In this document: one piece after another, positions 1 to 8,156 of the stretch | Layout: each line of letters begins with the position of its first letter | Numbering within the stretch: the stretch's first letter is position 1 | Origin: Actinomycetota bacterium | GTDB taxonomy: Bacteria; Actinomycetota; Actinomycetes; Nanopelagicales; Nanopelagicaceae | Length of the DNA stretch: 13,821 nt | Direction of reading: 5' to 3' | Assembly (NCBI GenBank): GCA_947459935.1 | Contig: CANHFN010000013.1 | Span: forward strand, 1 to 13,821 | The notes under the pieces: generated by a model | Seen by the model: the letters and a program-made list of their open reading frames with translations, nothing else | The model's database searches: none | Told to the model about the DNA's origin: nothing | Translations under genes and position numbers: made by a program

Positions 1-175
1 AATAAATAAAACTTAGTATCGCATACCAAGACCCCTCGGAAGTTTCTGATAGCAGCAAAGGCCATGCAAACAAGAATGCCGCTAGAAAACACCACCAGTA
101 CTCAGAGCGTGAGGCACGACCCTTAAATACAAAGTACTTTCTATAACACTTTCCTACTGCTTCAAAGAAAGTCAC
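1..175 (-). CDS. DUF805 family membrane protein, N-terminal part (runs off the window)
   Basis: Starting from a GTG at 175-173, 58 codons stay open to the window edge. The product begins VTFFEAVGKCYRKYF and contains the DUF805 hallmark GRASRSEYWW at residues 19-28, followed by a hydrophobic segment at about residues 29-42. DUF805 proteins are small multi-pass inner-membrane proteins of unknown function, usually about 100-150 aa, so roughly half is probably missing. The start is supported by a GGAGG Shine-Dalgarno at 188-184 with 8-nt spacing. It lies one base after the stop of the 207-aa gene, and its ribosome site sits inside that gene's last codons, so it is the seventh gene of the tubulin-like/VWA operon and probably translationally coupled. 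Family assignment is strong; its role in the system is only inferred from position. Confidence 0.88.
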   Translation of the reverse strand, partial: MTFFEAVGKCYRKYFVFKGRASRSEYWWCFLAAFLFAWPLLLSETSEGSWYAILSFIY

Positions 176-176
176 T

Positions 177-800
177 TTAGATACCTCCACACAGTTGATC
201 AAAAGCTCTTTGTCCAACAGCCTCTAGATAGATGCCGAGACCTTCAATTCCTGGATATCGAAGGACATACTTAGCCTGAAATGCTTTCACAATCTCTTCA
301 CGAGAATAGTCTCCGGATTTTGCAATCGCCTCTTTCTTTGCAGTACAGAAGGCATTACCAATATTAAATAGTTCGTTATCTGAAATGTTCAGGAGCCTGG
401 ACTTTGGATATTCGGCACGGAATTCCACTTCGTACTCAGTGATCGCTTTCAGATAATTTGCCTTCGCGGTATCACTTGGCGCATCTGGATTATTGATGTA
501 CGGGCCTGGAATTGCTGGAATTGAGATTCCTCGAGCGATGTAATCAAGTGACTTTAAAGAATCAAATGAGACATTGAACTGTGGATGTGTAAATTTCCAA
601 ATCGAATTTACCCCAAGATATCCCGCATATCCCATGAGAGTCAGTAGTCCCGCTAAAACCAAGGACATGATTGAAACCTTTGTGATTGGTAGGCGAACCT
701 TCACTTCAATGGCATTAGAGCTCTTGCCACGCTTTTGTGGCTTGGATGGCTTAGGAGCCTTTGGCGCTTTTGGAGCTTTTGGTTTCTTGTTCTTAGTCAC
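177..800 (-). CDS. Single-pass membrane protein with Lys/Pro/Ala-rich cytoplasmic tail and DUF732-like ectodomain
   Basis: 207 aa. Residues 1-29 contain 11 Lys/Arg and no acidic residue, including three tandem KAP units and KPSKP, and look disordered. One transmembrane helix lies at about 42-64. By the positive-inside rule the N-terminus is cytoplasmic and residues 65-207 are outside. The ectodomain has only two cysteines, C152 and C204, in a helical DxxLxxIGxxFC...QLC pattern reminiscent of actinobacterial DUF732, in which a conserved Cys pair forms a disulfide; this similarity is tentative. The GTG start at 800 is chosen because a perfect AGGAGG lies 7 nt upstream. The gene overlaps the 683-aa gene by 8 nt and is followed after 1 nt by the DUF805 gene. 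A likely job is a small connector or accessory subunit of the operon's membrane machine, inferred from context only. Confidence 0.85.
   Translation of the reverse strand: MTKNKKPKAPKAPKAPKPSKPQKRGKSSNAIEVKVRLPITKVSIMSLVLAGLLTLMGYAGYLGVNSIWKFTHPQFNVSFDSLKSLDYIARGISIPAIPGPYINNPDAPSDTAKANYLKAITEYEVEFRAEYPKSRLLNISDNELFNIGNAFCTAKKEAIAKSGDYSREEIVKAFQAKYVLRYPGIEGLGIYLEAVGQRAFDQLCGGI
184..188 (-). promoter_or_regulatory. Ribosome binding site of the DUF805 gene
   Basis: GGAGG on the minus strand, 8 nt before the GTG at 175. It overlaps the final Gly-Gly codons of the 207-aa gene and decides the DUF805 start. Confidence 0.75.
753..779 (-). repeat. Three tandem 9-nt units encoding Lys-Ala-Pro
   Basis: Codons 8-16 of the 207-aa gene read KAP KAP KAP, with synonymous differences between the units (GCT/GCG/GCT, CCA/CCA/CCT). 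The drift at wobble positions suggests the peptide repeat is kept by selection rather than being a fresh slippage product. Confidence 0.8.
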
Positions 801-2844
801 TAGTCATCCTCCTCTCTACGGTTTCAGCCTGTTCATCACCAAATGTTGGGGTTGGCGCTCCGTCGGCAAAAATTGCAAACGCAGAAGGATCAGACCAAGG
901 ACTCACATCTACTCTTACTACTACATCCATCGGCATCACATCTTGTGATTTCGATTTCTCGATTCTTACTTTGGACTCACGCTCTGCAAAGTAGTGAGGC
1001 ACAACCGCAACGGAGCTGATTAAGTTAGCGTTGTTGAGTTCTGATCTCTTATCTAAGATATTGAAATCACCGAATGGTGCGGTTTCATCACCCAAGATTT
1101 CAGTGAGGAATCTAATCCAGTCCTCACTGGCATCTTCGTCCAGTAACCAACTTGATTGAAAGGCGATTTTATCGAAACCATCATCTCGCATTGAAAGTAC
1201 TTGAGGGCGTTCATCTGAATCCCAATTAGCAAGAACTTCCTTATGTAAGTCTTTAATAGCTCTGACTAATCGAGCCTTGCTTACTCGATGATGGATGCTT
1301 GAGTTACTAAATGCTTCCGTAAGTAAGCGTTGTGCATTCGATGCGCTAACCACAGAATCCGTATCTAAACTCTTCAAAGAGAGAGAATTTGAGTCCAGCA
1401 TTCTGCTGTCAGCATGAATACGTGCAATTTCGTTAAGTCCATTTGTTCTCCAACCTGGAGACATCAGAACGTTCAAAGCACGACGCCTCAATCGATTCAT
1501 TTTAACTTCATCTGTATCAACTGCTCGAGCTAAAGTTACACAAGCAGGTAACACCTTTGGGTCAAAATTAGTCGTAACTTGCGCTCTTGCACTTACATCT
1601 GACTGCAACTGTACGCGATATGCCTTTGCCAGAACGCCGAGAATTGGCTCTACAAGTGGTTGCTGCTGTGCCAAACGAGTGTGCTGCTTAACTGAATGCT
1701 TGATTTTATCGTGTTGCTCTGAATGCTTGGCTTTAAAAAGGATCAGCTTCTTTTGAATTTTCGCCACATTCTTGGAATATTTCCAAAGATTTGAGATCCA
1801 GAAACCTGCGGCTACACCAGAAATCATTATCAGTGTCTTTGATAACCCCAAGTTAAAGAATGGAAGGAACTTTAGGATCCAATCAAAACGGTTATAGGTT
1901 AGCCCTACAACCGAAGTGATATACAAAGTAACAAGTGGAATTAGCCATGCACGTCTTGCGAATTCGCGATAAACCTTAACGGCTCCAGGGTTGACGAACT
2001 CAATGTTGTTTTCAACGAATGAAGTTGCCTCCTGCTCAGCCTTCTTGGCCTTGACTACCTCTTCGTTTACGCGATCGACAAGTTTCCAAGCTACAGATTT
2101 TCCTTGTTCGTTTTTCCACATAGTTAAATCAGCAAGTGCTTCATTGAGTAAAGCATCTTCATCGATTTTGTCTTTGAATCTGCGTGATGCTCTCTCAAGA
2201 TATCGCTCATATGCACTCAATCGGCTCTGTGCCAATTCGTGATCTATTTGTCGCGCAGTTAATCTGCGCTTAGAAACCTTCACAATATGATCCGACAAAT
2301 CACAAGGCTCATATCTTTCCTTTACAAATTCAAGTTCCTCACGCCAGTCTGGGACTTTAAGCTGAGGAAGGATTCTTCCATCTAGAACTGATAGATCTTC
2401 TAGAAACTCTTCTTTTTCTATTTCTAGCTGAGCATTCAAAGCAGCAGTTTCTGCAGCCTCTAGTTCTTGACGAAGTTGCTCTTCAGCCGCTTCTGCCTCA
2501 CTTTTGGCCTTAGCTTCTTGATCCTCAGAATCAGGTACATCTTGAACCTCGGCAGGCACATCTGTATCTACCTCAGATTCCTCTGCAACCTGAGGGTTTT
2601 GGAGGGCACTTTCAGTTTCTAACTCAGATTCCGTCTGGCTTTCACCAACTGATTCATCTGTCACTACATCATCGGTTGTCGAGGATTCGATTTCCGCTTC
2701 TTCGGCCACTTCTGCTGATTCATTGCCTGATTCACTTGTTGAGTCAACATCGATTTCAGACTCTACTAACTCATTGTCTACAAATGTGTTTTCTTGAGCG
2801 ACCGGTTCTTCACTCTTTCCAAATAATTTCTTCCAGAAACTCAT
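793..2844 (-). CDS. Two-helix membrane protein with acidic disordered N-terminus and coiled coil
   Basis: 683 aa, no family recognised. It begins MSFWKKLFGK, a short basic amphipathic segment. Residues 11-110 are low-complexity with 36 Asp/Glu and no Lys/Arg, so almost certainly disordered. Residues about 108-150 are Ala/Glu/Lys-rich and should form a coiled coil, followed by a charged helical region to about 280. Two hydrophobic helices follow at about 299-317 and 333-354, separated by a short loop, giving a hairpin with both termini on one side, most simply the cytoplasm. The C-terminal ~330 residues are soluble, mixed helical, starting with a Lys/His-rich stretch at 355-390. The ATG overlaps the TGA stop of the 601-aa gene in an ATGA, so coupling is likely. 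The shape suits a membrane scaffold or anchor for the tubulin-like protein; that role is inference. Confidence 0.87.
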   Translation of the reverse strand: MSFWKKLFGKSEEPVAQENTFVDNELVESEIDVDSTSESGNESAEVAEEAEIESSTTDDVVTDESVGESQTESELETESALQNPQVAEESEVDTDVPAEVQDVPDSEDQEAKAKSEAEAAEEQLRQELEAAETAALNAQLEIEKEEFLEDLSVLDGRILPQLKVPDWREELEFVKERYEPCDLSDHIVKVSKRRLTARQIDHELAQSRLSAYERYLERASRRFKDKIDEDALLNEALADLTMWKNEQGKSVAWKLVDRVNEEVVKAKKAEQEATSFVENNIEFVNPGAVKVYREFARRAWLIPLVTLYITSVVGLTYNRFDWILKFLPFFNLGLSKTLIMISGVAAGFWISNLWKYSKNVAKIQKKLILFKAKHSEQHDKIKHSVKQHTRLAQQQPLVEPILGVLAKAYRVQLQSDVSARAQVTTNFDPKVLPACVTLARAVDTDEVKMNRLRRRALNVLMSPGWRTNGLNEIARIHADSRMLDSNSLSLKSLDTDSVVSASNAQRLLTEAFSNSSIHHRVSKARLVRAIKDLHKEVLANWDSDERPQVLSMRDDGFDKIAFQSSWLLDEDASEDWIRFLTEILGDETAPFGDFNILDKRSELNNANLISSVAVVPHYFAERESKVRIEKSKSQDVMPMDVVVRVDVSPWSDPSAFAIFADGAPTPTFGDEQAETVERRMTSD
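808..813 (-). promoter_or_regulatory. Ribosome binding site of the 207-aa gene
   Basis: A full AGGAGG on the minus strand, 7 nt before GTG 800-798. It lies inside the end of the 683-aa gene, where it encodes Arg-Arg, so the downstream gene has its own strong ribosome entry despite the overlap. Confidence 0.8.
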
Positions 2845-4646
2845 TTTTTAGACCCGCCTTTGCGACGGAAAATGCGCTTCCAAAAACCAACTTTTTTCAC
2901 CGATCCATCATCATTTAGAAATTCTGTGAGTTCAGAACCATGCGTTGGTTTTGATTTCTTGCCGGAAACTCCGCCTTCAGACTTGCGCTTTGCGGTATCT
3001 GTTACAGCACGCGGAAGTTTATGAGTGTGGTTGTTTTTGATCTTCTTCGCATCCTGTTCATCAGAAGTTAACTCCTTTTGAATTAGGTCAAGATCTTCAT
3101 TCACAACGCCAAGTTCAATTCTTGCTTCATTAACAAGTTTTTGTGTTTCGGATAATTGACTGCGGGCATCAACTATTCCTGGTGCTAGCTCATCGATTCT
3201 CTTATAGATATTGGTACTGGTCTGATAGGCAGCTTCAGCATCCAGCCAACCAACAGTTTTTAGTTCAACCTCAGTACCCGACTTAAATTTTTCACCGCTC
3301 CACATGGCATCAGGATCTGGAAGCACTTGATCAACGGTTGCAAAAACTAATCTCTTCCCATCTTTCATATCAGTCAACACTGCCGGATGGTTACTGGTCG
3401 GTGCATCAATCGCAGAAGAAATGGATTCACGCATGTGCTTCCACAAATCTGGAGTTGGCATCGGAAGTCGAGGCTTTAAAGAGGCAATCAGCACATCAAT
3501 TGGAGGAAGCTTTACTTTAGGTGCCAAACGCTCAGGAACGCCCTTATACAAAATTTGCTCATCTGCTTCATCATCCATAGCAATATCTATTCGATACTCA
3601 GCCGATGCGCCAATCCATCGTGGTAATCCAGCAAGACCTGACCCCATATCACCAATTCGTTCTAAGAATCGAACATACCAACGTGCCTTTGCAGTTGTGA
3701 ACGGGGATTCTTGAAACGGTTGATATAGGAAATTATCTCCTTCAGGAGTAGGTCCACTCATGATGTATTCGACTAGTTCATTCATGAAACGTTCTTGGCG
3801 TTCAGCTGCGATAGTGGCCACGTTTTGACCCTCAACAGCACTAATTTCAAAATTTGTATCCGAATAATTCAACTTCTGTAGTGCCCAGTGAGCCACATCC
3901 GCTGACAAAGCATCGCTTGTAACCCCGCGAACAAAAACGCGTTGCAAGCGCGCTAAATTCATTTGTGCTTTTTCGCTATTAATCTCAGCAGAACTAATTG
4001 GCAACCCGGCCCATAATCCAGCAGTCGTAGCAATGTGAGCCAATGCGAAGCCAGTAAATCTCTCCCCCACTTTCACAAATGAATCGGTCGAAAGTGGAGT
4101 GGATCTATCTTCTGCTGCTGCAATTAGATTCGCATCCCAAAAATCGCTCAACACACCTTCGAGTAAGCCACGCTCGTTTGTCGGTGCAATCACTAAATTG
4201 AATTTGCTGAACAAAGCCCCGGTGAGCTCAGTTCTAGATTTATCACGCGGTTCCGGTACAGCTCTTTGGATAAATTGGGCAGCAGTCTCAGCACCAATAG
4301 AAGTTTTTTGCATTAGTGCAGGGTCCTGCTCAGTTCTTACTGCAATAAAGCGAATGGTTTTAAAGGGTTGGGAACCAAGAGTCCAGAACACATCTACTTC
4401 TTCTTTGACAGAGTTTTGCTCAGAATCCCGCCCCAGCAAATATGCAGTCAGCTTTGGTGGGACCTGAAGGTCGATCTCCCTCTGTGGATCAAACTCTGGT
4501 ATCTCTTCTGCAAGCATCCAAAGTGCTGGAGTAAGCAACCAAGAACGCGACCAATCTTGAGCTAAGTCAAGAATCTCACGTCCCTGATCACCACTCGGCA
4601 GCACAATGATCGATACTGCTTCGCTTTCCCATATCTTTTTAGCCAT
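2841..4646 (-). CDS. Soluble protein with coiled coil and basic amphipathic C-terminal tail; candidate membrane adaptor
   Basis: 601 aa, no family recognised. There is no signal peptide or transmembrane segment. Residues 1-~460 look globular, mixed alpha/beta. Residues about 490-530 are heptad-like and probably coiled coil. Residues 533-565 are Lys-rich and probably disordered. The protein ends with VGFWKRIFRRKGGSKK (586-601), resembling the membrane-targeting amphipathic tails known from MinD and, by analogy, FtsA. The gene starts 5 nt after the stop of the tubulin-like gene with no clear Shine-Dalgarno, suggesting reinitiation, and its TGA overlaps the next ATG. Position directly after the GTPase gene and the tail suggest a peripheral-membrane adaptor that tethers filaments, much as FtsA tethers FtsZ, though there is no sequence similarity to FtsA. 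An alternative is a regulatory or assembly factor. The function is inferred. Confidence 0.87.
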   Translation of the reverse strand: MAKKIWESEAVSIIVLPSGDQGREILDLAQDWSRSWLLTPALWMLAEEIPEFDPQREIDLQVPPKLTAYLLGRDSEQNSVKEEVDVFWTLGSQPFKTIRFIAVRTEQDPALMQKTSIGAETAAQFIQRAVPEPRDKSRTELTGALFSKFNLVIAPTNERGLLEGVLSDFWDANLIAAAEDRSTPLSTDSFVKVGERFTGFALAHIATTAGLWAGLPISSAEINSEKAQMNLARLQRVFVRGVTSDALSADVAHWALQKLNYSDTNFEISAVEGQNVATIAAERQERFMNELVEYIMSGPTPEGDNFLYQPFQESPFTTAKARWYVRFLERIGDMGSGLAGLPRWIGASAEYRIDIAMDDEADEQILYKGVPERLAPKVKLPPIDVLIASLKPRLPMPTPDLWKHMRESISSAIDAPTSNHPAVLTDMKDGKRLVFATVDQVLPDPDAMWSGEKFKSGTEVELKTVGWLDAEAAYQTSTNIYKRIDELAPGIVDARSQLSETQKLVNEARIELGVVNEDLDLIQKELTSDEQDAKKIKNNHTHKLPRAVTDTAKRKSEGGVSGKKSKPTHGSELTEFLNDDGSVKKVGFWKRIFRRKGGSKK

Positions 4647-4651
4647 AGAGA

Positions 4652-7600
4652 TTATTCATCACTCGTGACCGAAGAAGTAATGTGGAGATCTTGAACGTAG
4701 TTCAACAGATCATCAAGTGCTTGATCGATATCCTCTTTGAGCTCCCACGTCTCCGGCAACTTGTGCCATGCAGCTGTTGAGTACTCTTGCCAAATTCCGT
4801 TGTACTCAGACCTCAGTTGCTCAATCGTTTGAATCAAGGCAGAACCTCTATCAGGGTGTGAAGAAATGTTGGCTTGAAGTAACTTCAAAAGATTGAGATT
4901 AGCGCCTGGTAGAGAGCCATCTGCAACCCAATCTTTCAGGAAAGTAGATTGGCCAGGCATACCCGTTGGGAGCATGTCGCCTTTTCCATTTCCATCCCAC
5001 TTATCGCGATTCTTCATGGAAGTTGTTACTTCACGTCCAAGATATTTCAACAATTTGTAACCGTTGATGAACTCAGGATTTCCCGACTTTCCAAAATCTG
5101 CAAGAGCTATTCCGGCAGAGACCAGTAGTTGAGGAAGTACCCATGACGAACGCTTGTTATCTTCAAGGTGGGTGTTCAACAAAGGACTAGGGAAGGTACT
5201 CCACCCCGGATTTTGTAAGGTTGGATTCCAAATCTGCACAGTACGGCCTGCAGGAACTATCTCCACTTTACGCATTCCAAAGAGTGTCGCAACAAACCAA
5301 CCTGTAATCATCGACCTGCGCATTTCGGTCTCAAAAGGAATTGATTCAACTAATGGACGAGTGCGTCGGCCTTTCCAGAATTGAATCCATGTCTTCGGAT
5401 CATTCTTTGATTGAGCAACTTGTTGCAGAATTGGTTCTGTTAAGGAAGCGAATGCCCAAGCAGGAAGTGAGGCCTGCGTCGTCGATGCTGCAAACATACT
5501 TGAGTCATTGCTTCCGGCGTCAAACCAGTCCTGCTCAAAACTTGGATTAGCAGGATTAAAGCCACTCTGCTGTAAAACACCCGTGCATGCTTGTCCAACA
5601 TTTGAGCTAGGGGCAAATGGAATTTTATTTGTTCTGATCATATTGCCATCTACTTTTTCCCCATCAGCAGCCGCGAGAATGTGCGACATGGCATTTGGAT
5701 TAAGGAGCACTAATGGTTGGGCAAGTGCCAACATAGCTTGATACTCCTTTACAAATTTACTCTCACGTTGGTCTCTGATTTGGGGACCTTCTCCAGCTGC
5801 CCCAACAAAGGTACGAATCGACATGTTTGTAAACTTTCCGAAAGTACTGTCTTCATGCTTCAACCAACGACGGTTTCGTTCGGATAATTCGGCAATATCT
5901 GTATGTAAATCCCATTCAGACTTGCTAACCGCTGCCCCCATAGTCCCTTGTGCATCCCTAACGCTAGTGATCCATGGACTACTCACTGTGATCAATGTTT
6001 GCGGGTTAAGGTCACCGGGCATTGGATTCATCTTCTTGCCCAGAAGCGCAGAACTCACAGACTGTTGAAATGCAGGTGCGCCTTGAGAATCCTTGCTTGC
6101 ATAAAAATCATATGTCGATTCATACTCCGCTGAATCAATGAGAATTCTCTCGATAGTTCTAGCTTTGTATCGATTGGGGACTACTCCTGATGACCAATCT
6201 GGATAATTCATATATGGATTTTTGGAACCATTCGGCAGTAAGTCTGCTTTTTGAGCTTTGTGAAGCGTAAATCGCGAATCCGCCAGTTGCTCCTTTAGCG
6301 GAGTGATGAAGAAACTCAACATATCCTGAACAAGTGATGCGGCAAGCGCATTTACATGTGAATTAATTTGGAATTCAAGTACGCGAGTTAATGACTGACT
6401 TAATTTTTCAAAGAATGGCCCATTTTGAGTACTCACACCAGTTAGACCATCTGCGATTTCGTTCACTCGCTTATTGAAAGCCTGCTGATCAAACCCGCTA
6501 ATGGCATTTGAAAATTCATTGTGATCCCGAAGCAGTTCCGGCATCGCATGATCACGAAGTTCTACTTCTAAACGCTCTGTTAGATTGGTTAGAACTGCGT
6601 AACCATTCAACATTAACTCATTTGCAAAGAGATCTTTCAATTTGTCTTGAATGCCTGGTACCCACTTTTGAGCCTTACCGCTCATTTCATTTTTGACACT
6701 AGTCAGGAATTCACTTGATTCGGTCTCCCACTCAGACCAAATTGCTCGTGAAAATGTAGCAAGTGGCTTTGCGGTTGCAGACACATTCTTTTTGATGATG
6801 CCATTTACATACTGCTTTACCCGCTCTTGCGCTTGCTCAGGCAGTAATGCATCAACAATCTGATTCTGAGATCCTCGTTCATCTAAACCTGAGTCTAAAA
6901 GGAAGTTTGGCCAAATCTCATCAGCCTTCTCCTGGATTAATTCTCTAACCGATATTCCACCCTTTAGGAGTGCAGGAGTTAGTTCAGGCCAAAGTAATTT
7001 TTCAACTTGGCGTTTAGTAAGTGCGTCGGCAACATAATCAACAATTCGATCTGCTCCCAATGTCATCCTGCCAAATCCAATTCCGGCTGCCGCTAGAGTT
7101 GGATTCTCCGCATCCTCCGGAGAGAGCCCAGAAATATCAAGGGCTGACTCATTTTGAATAATGTTTACAAAAGCTACTTTTACTAACCACTCTGAGATCT
7201 CGTCATTGGAAAATGCGCCAGCAAGCATTTCTCCAATTGTGAGAAATACTTCGTCCATTCCAGCACCGTCAACACCGTTACGAATGTCGGTACCAGCGCT
7301 ATTGCGTGCGCCAATAAGAATATTTCCTTTACAGCCATACTCACTTTTACCTGAATTGTTACCACCAACTAGCCCAAGTTTTGAGTACAGGAGTTCGCTT
7401 CGCTCAGAAAGTGCAATCCACTTGCTTCCAATGAGTTCATTCATTGCGCCAAGTGAGTTCTTTGAAACGTTGGCGCCAAGTGCGCCCAAGCTATTAAACA
7501 CTTCAGCTGTGTAGAGGAAAGAAATAGCTTCCTGTGCCCAATCATCTGGTGTAGCCCGCTTAAGCAGCTCTGCCACATCCATGAACATACCTGCACCTGA

Positions 7601-8131
7601 ACCGCCGGCAATTGACGAAATAATGAAAGCTTGCGGCTTAGTGTCAGGGGTATTAGCACCCAAAGCTTTAGCAACACTTGCCAATTCAGCAAGAGCTGTT
7701 GGTGATTTCATCTTCGCGATTGCCCCTTGAATCGCTTGGAGAGTTTTTGCTGAATTGGCAACAGCAACTTGACGACCAATCGCGCGCGTCTGTCCGGCAC
7801 CAGCACTGATTGTCACAGAAGATGTTGCAATTCCCCATCCCGTGAGCATTTCGTGTTGATCAGAATTGGTACCTTTACTAGTGATGCTTGCAAGTACTCT
7901 TGCAAATCCTTCACCACTTGGTACTACAACATGAACTTCGTCTGCGGGCAACATCGGTGCCGGAAAGCTAACTCCATCGACGGTTGTATCAATCTGCAAA
8001 AATTGCCATGCAGCTGGAAGGCCGCCTTCATAACGAACAGACTCAAGCTTGCGATTGAGTGCCTGCTTCATTGATCGAATAGTTTTTCCGCCCGATCCAC
8101 CTAAGCCGATTATGAGTAGTGGTGTTAGCAT
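4652..8131 (-). CDS. FtsZ/tubulin-superfamily GTPase-like protein (Tubulin_2 type) with long C-terminal extension
   Basis: 1159 aa. The N-terminal ~370 residues look like the nucleotide-binding domain of the FtsZ/tubulin superfamily. A beta strand leads into GLGGSGGKT (residues 9-17), matching the FtsZ T1 loop GVGGxGGN. QIDTT lies at 46-50, GAGQTRAIGR at 111-120, and SSIAGGSGAGMFMDV at 172-186 is the phosphate-binding tubulin signature, in the GGSGAG form rather than FtsZ's GGGTGTG. AMNELIG at 229-235 is a plausible base- or ribose-contacting helix. This pattern fits the 'tubulin-like' Pfam family (PF13809, from memory). The remaining ~790 residues are unassigned, making the protein about three times FtsZ length. 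It is cytoplasmic: no signal peptide or helix anchor. The start is supported by AGAGG 7 nt upstream. It sits 25 nt after the VWA gene. Expected role is a GTP-dependent polymer acting on the membrane; polymerisation is not proven by sequence. Confidence 0.87.
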   Translation of the reverse strand: MLTPLLIIGLGGSGGKTIRSMKQALNRKLESVRYEGGLPAAWQFLQIDTTVDGVSFPAPMLPADEVHVVVPSGEGFARVLASITSKGTNSDQHEMLTGWGIATSSVTISAGAGQTRAIGRQVAVANSAKTLQAIQGAIAKMKSPTALAELASVAKALGANTPDTKPQAFIISSIAGGSGAGMFMDVAELLKRATPDDWAQEAISFLYTAEVFNSLGALGANVSKNSLGAMNELIGSKWIALSERSELLYSKLGLVGGNNSGKSEYGCKGNILIGARNSAGTDIRNGVDGAGMDEVFLTIGEMLAGAFSNDEISEWLVKVAFVNIIQNESALDISGLSPEDAENPTLAAAGIGFGRMTLGADRIVDYVADALTKRQVEKLLWPELTPALLKGGISVRELIQEKADEIWPNFLLDSGLDERGSQNQIVDALLPEQAQERVKQYVNGIIKKNVSATAKPLATFSRAIWSEWETESSEFLTSVKNEMSGKAQKWVPGIQDKLKDLFANELMLNGYAVLTNLTERLEVELRDHAMPELLRDHNEFSNAISGFDQQAFNKRVNEIADGLTGVSTQNGPFFEKLSQSLTRVLEFQINSHVNALAASLVQDMLSFFITPLKEQLADSRFTLHKAQKADLLPNGSKNPYMNYPDWSSGVVPNRYKARTIERILIDSAEYESTYDFYASKDSQGAPAFQQSVSSALLGKKMNPMPGDLNPQTLITVSSPWITSVRDAQGTMGAAVSKSEWDLHTDIAELSERNRRWLKHEDSTFGKFTNMSIRTFVGAAGEGPQIRDQRESKFVKEYQAMLALAQPLVLLNPNAMSHILAAADGEKVDGNMIRTNKIPFAPSSNVGQACTGVLQQSGFNPANPSFEQDWFDAGSNDSSMFAASTTQASLPAWAFASLTEPILQQVAQSKNDPKTWIQFWKGRRTRPLVESIPFETEMRRSMITGWFVATLFGMRKVEIVPAGRTVQIWNPTLQNPGWSTFPSPLLNTHLEDNKRSSWVLPQLLVSAGIALADFGKSGNPEFINGYKLLKYLGREVTTSMKNRDKWDGNGKGDMLPTGMPGQSTFLKDWVADGSLPGANLNLLKLLQANISSHPDRGSALIQTIEQLRSEYNGIWQEYSTAAWHKLPETWELKEDIDQALDDLLNYVQDLHITSSVTSDE

Positions 8132-8138
8132 GGCATTT

Positions 8139-8142
8139 CCTC
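8139..8142 (-). promoter_or_regulatory. Ribosome binding site of the tubulin-like gene
   Basis: GAGG on the minus strand, 7 nt before ATG 8131-8129, in the 25-nt gap after the VWA gene. An out-of-frame ATG lies between the two and is not used. Confidence 0.6.
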
Positions 8143-8156
8143 TTTCTTAGTCGTTG

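Noticed and set aside
574..948. Plus-strand open frame (124 codons) containing GAFGAFGAFG
   Set aside because: The repeat is the antisense reading of the KAP codons of the 207-aa gene; no ribosome site or family match.
2836..2850. The 601- and 683-aa genes as one gene broken by a frameshift
   Set aside because: The ATGA overlap is a normal coupling junction, both reading frames end and begin in plausible termini, and other junctions in the operon use the same arrangement.
7161..7514. Plus-strand open frame (117 codons) opposite the tubulin-like gene
   Set aside because: Antisense to the conserved N-terminal GTPase region; no independent support.
8085..8107. GLGGSGGKT read as a Walker A P-loop or a Rossmann NAD site
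   Set aside because: The following GGSGAG signature at residues 176-181 and the helix contexts fit the FtsZ/tubulin T1 and T4 loops better than a P-loop or dinucleotide fold.
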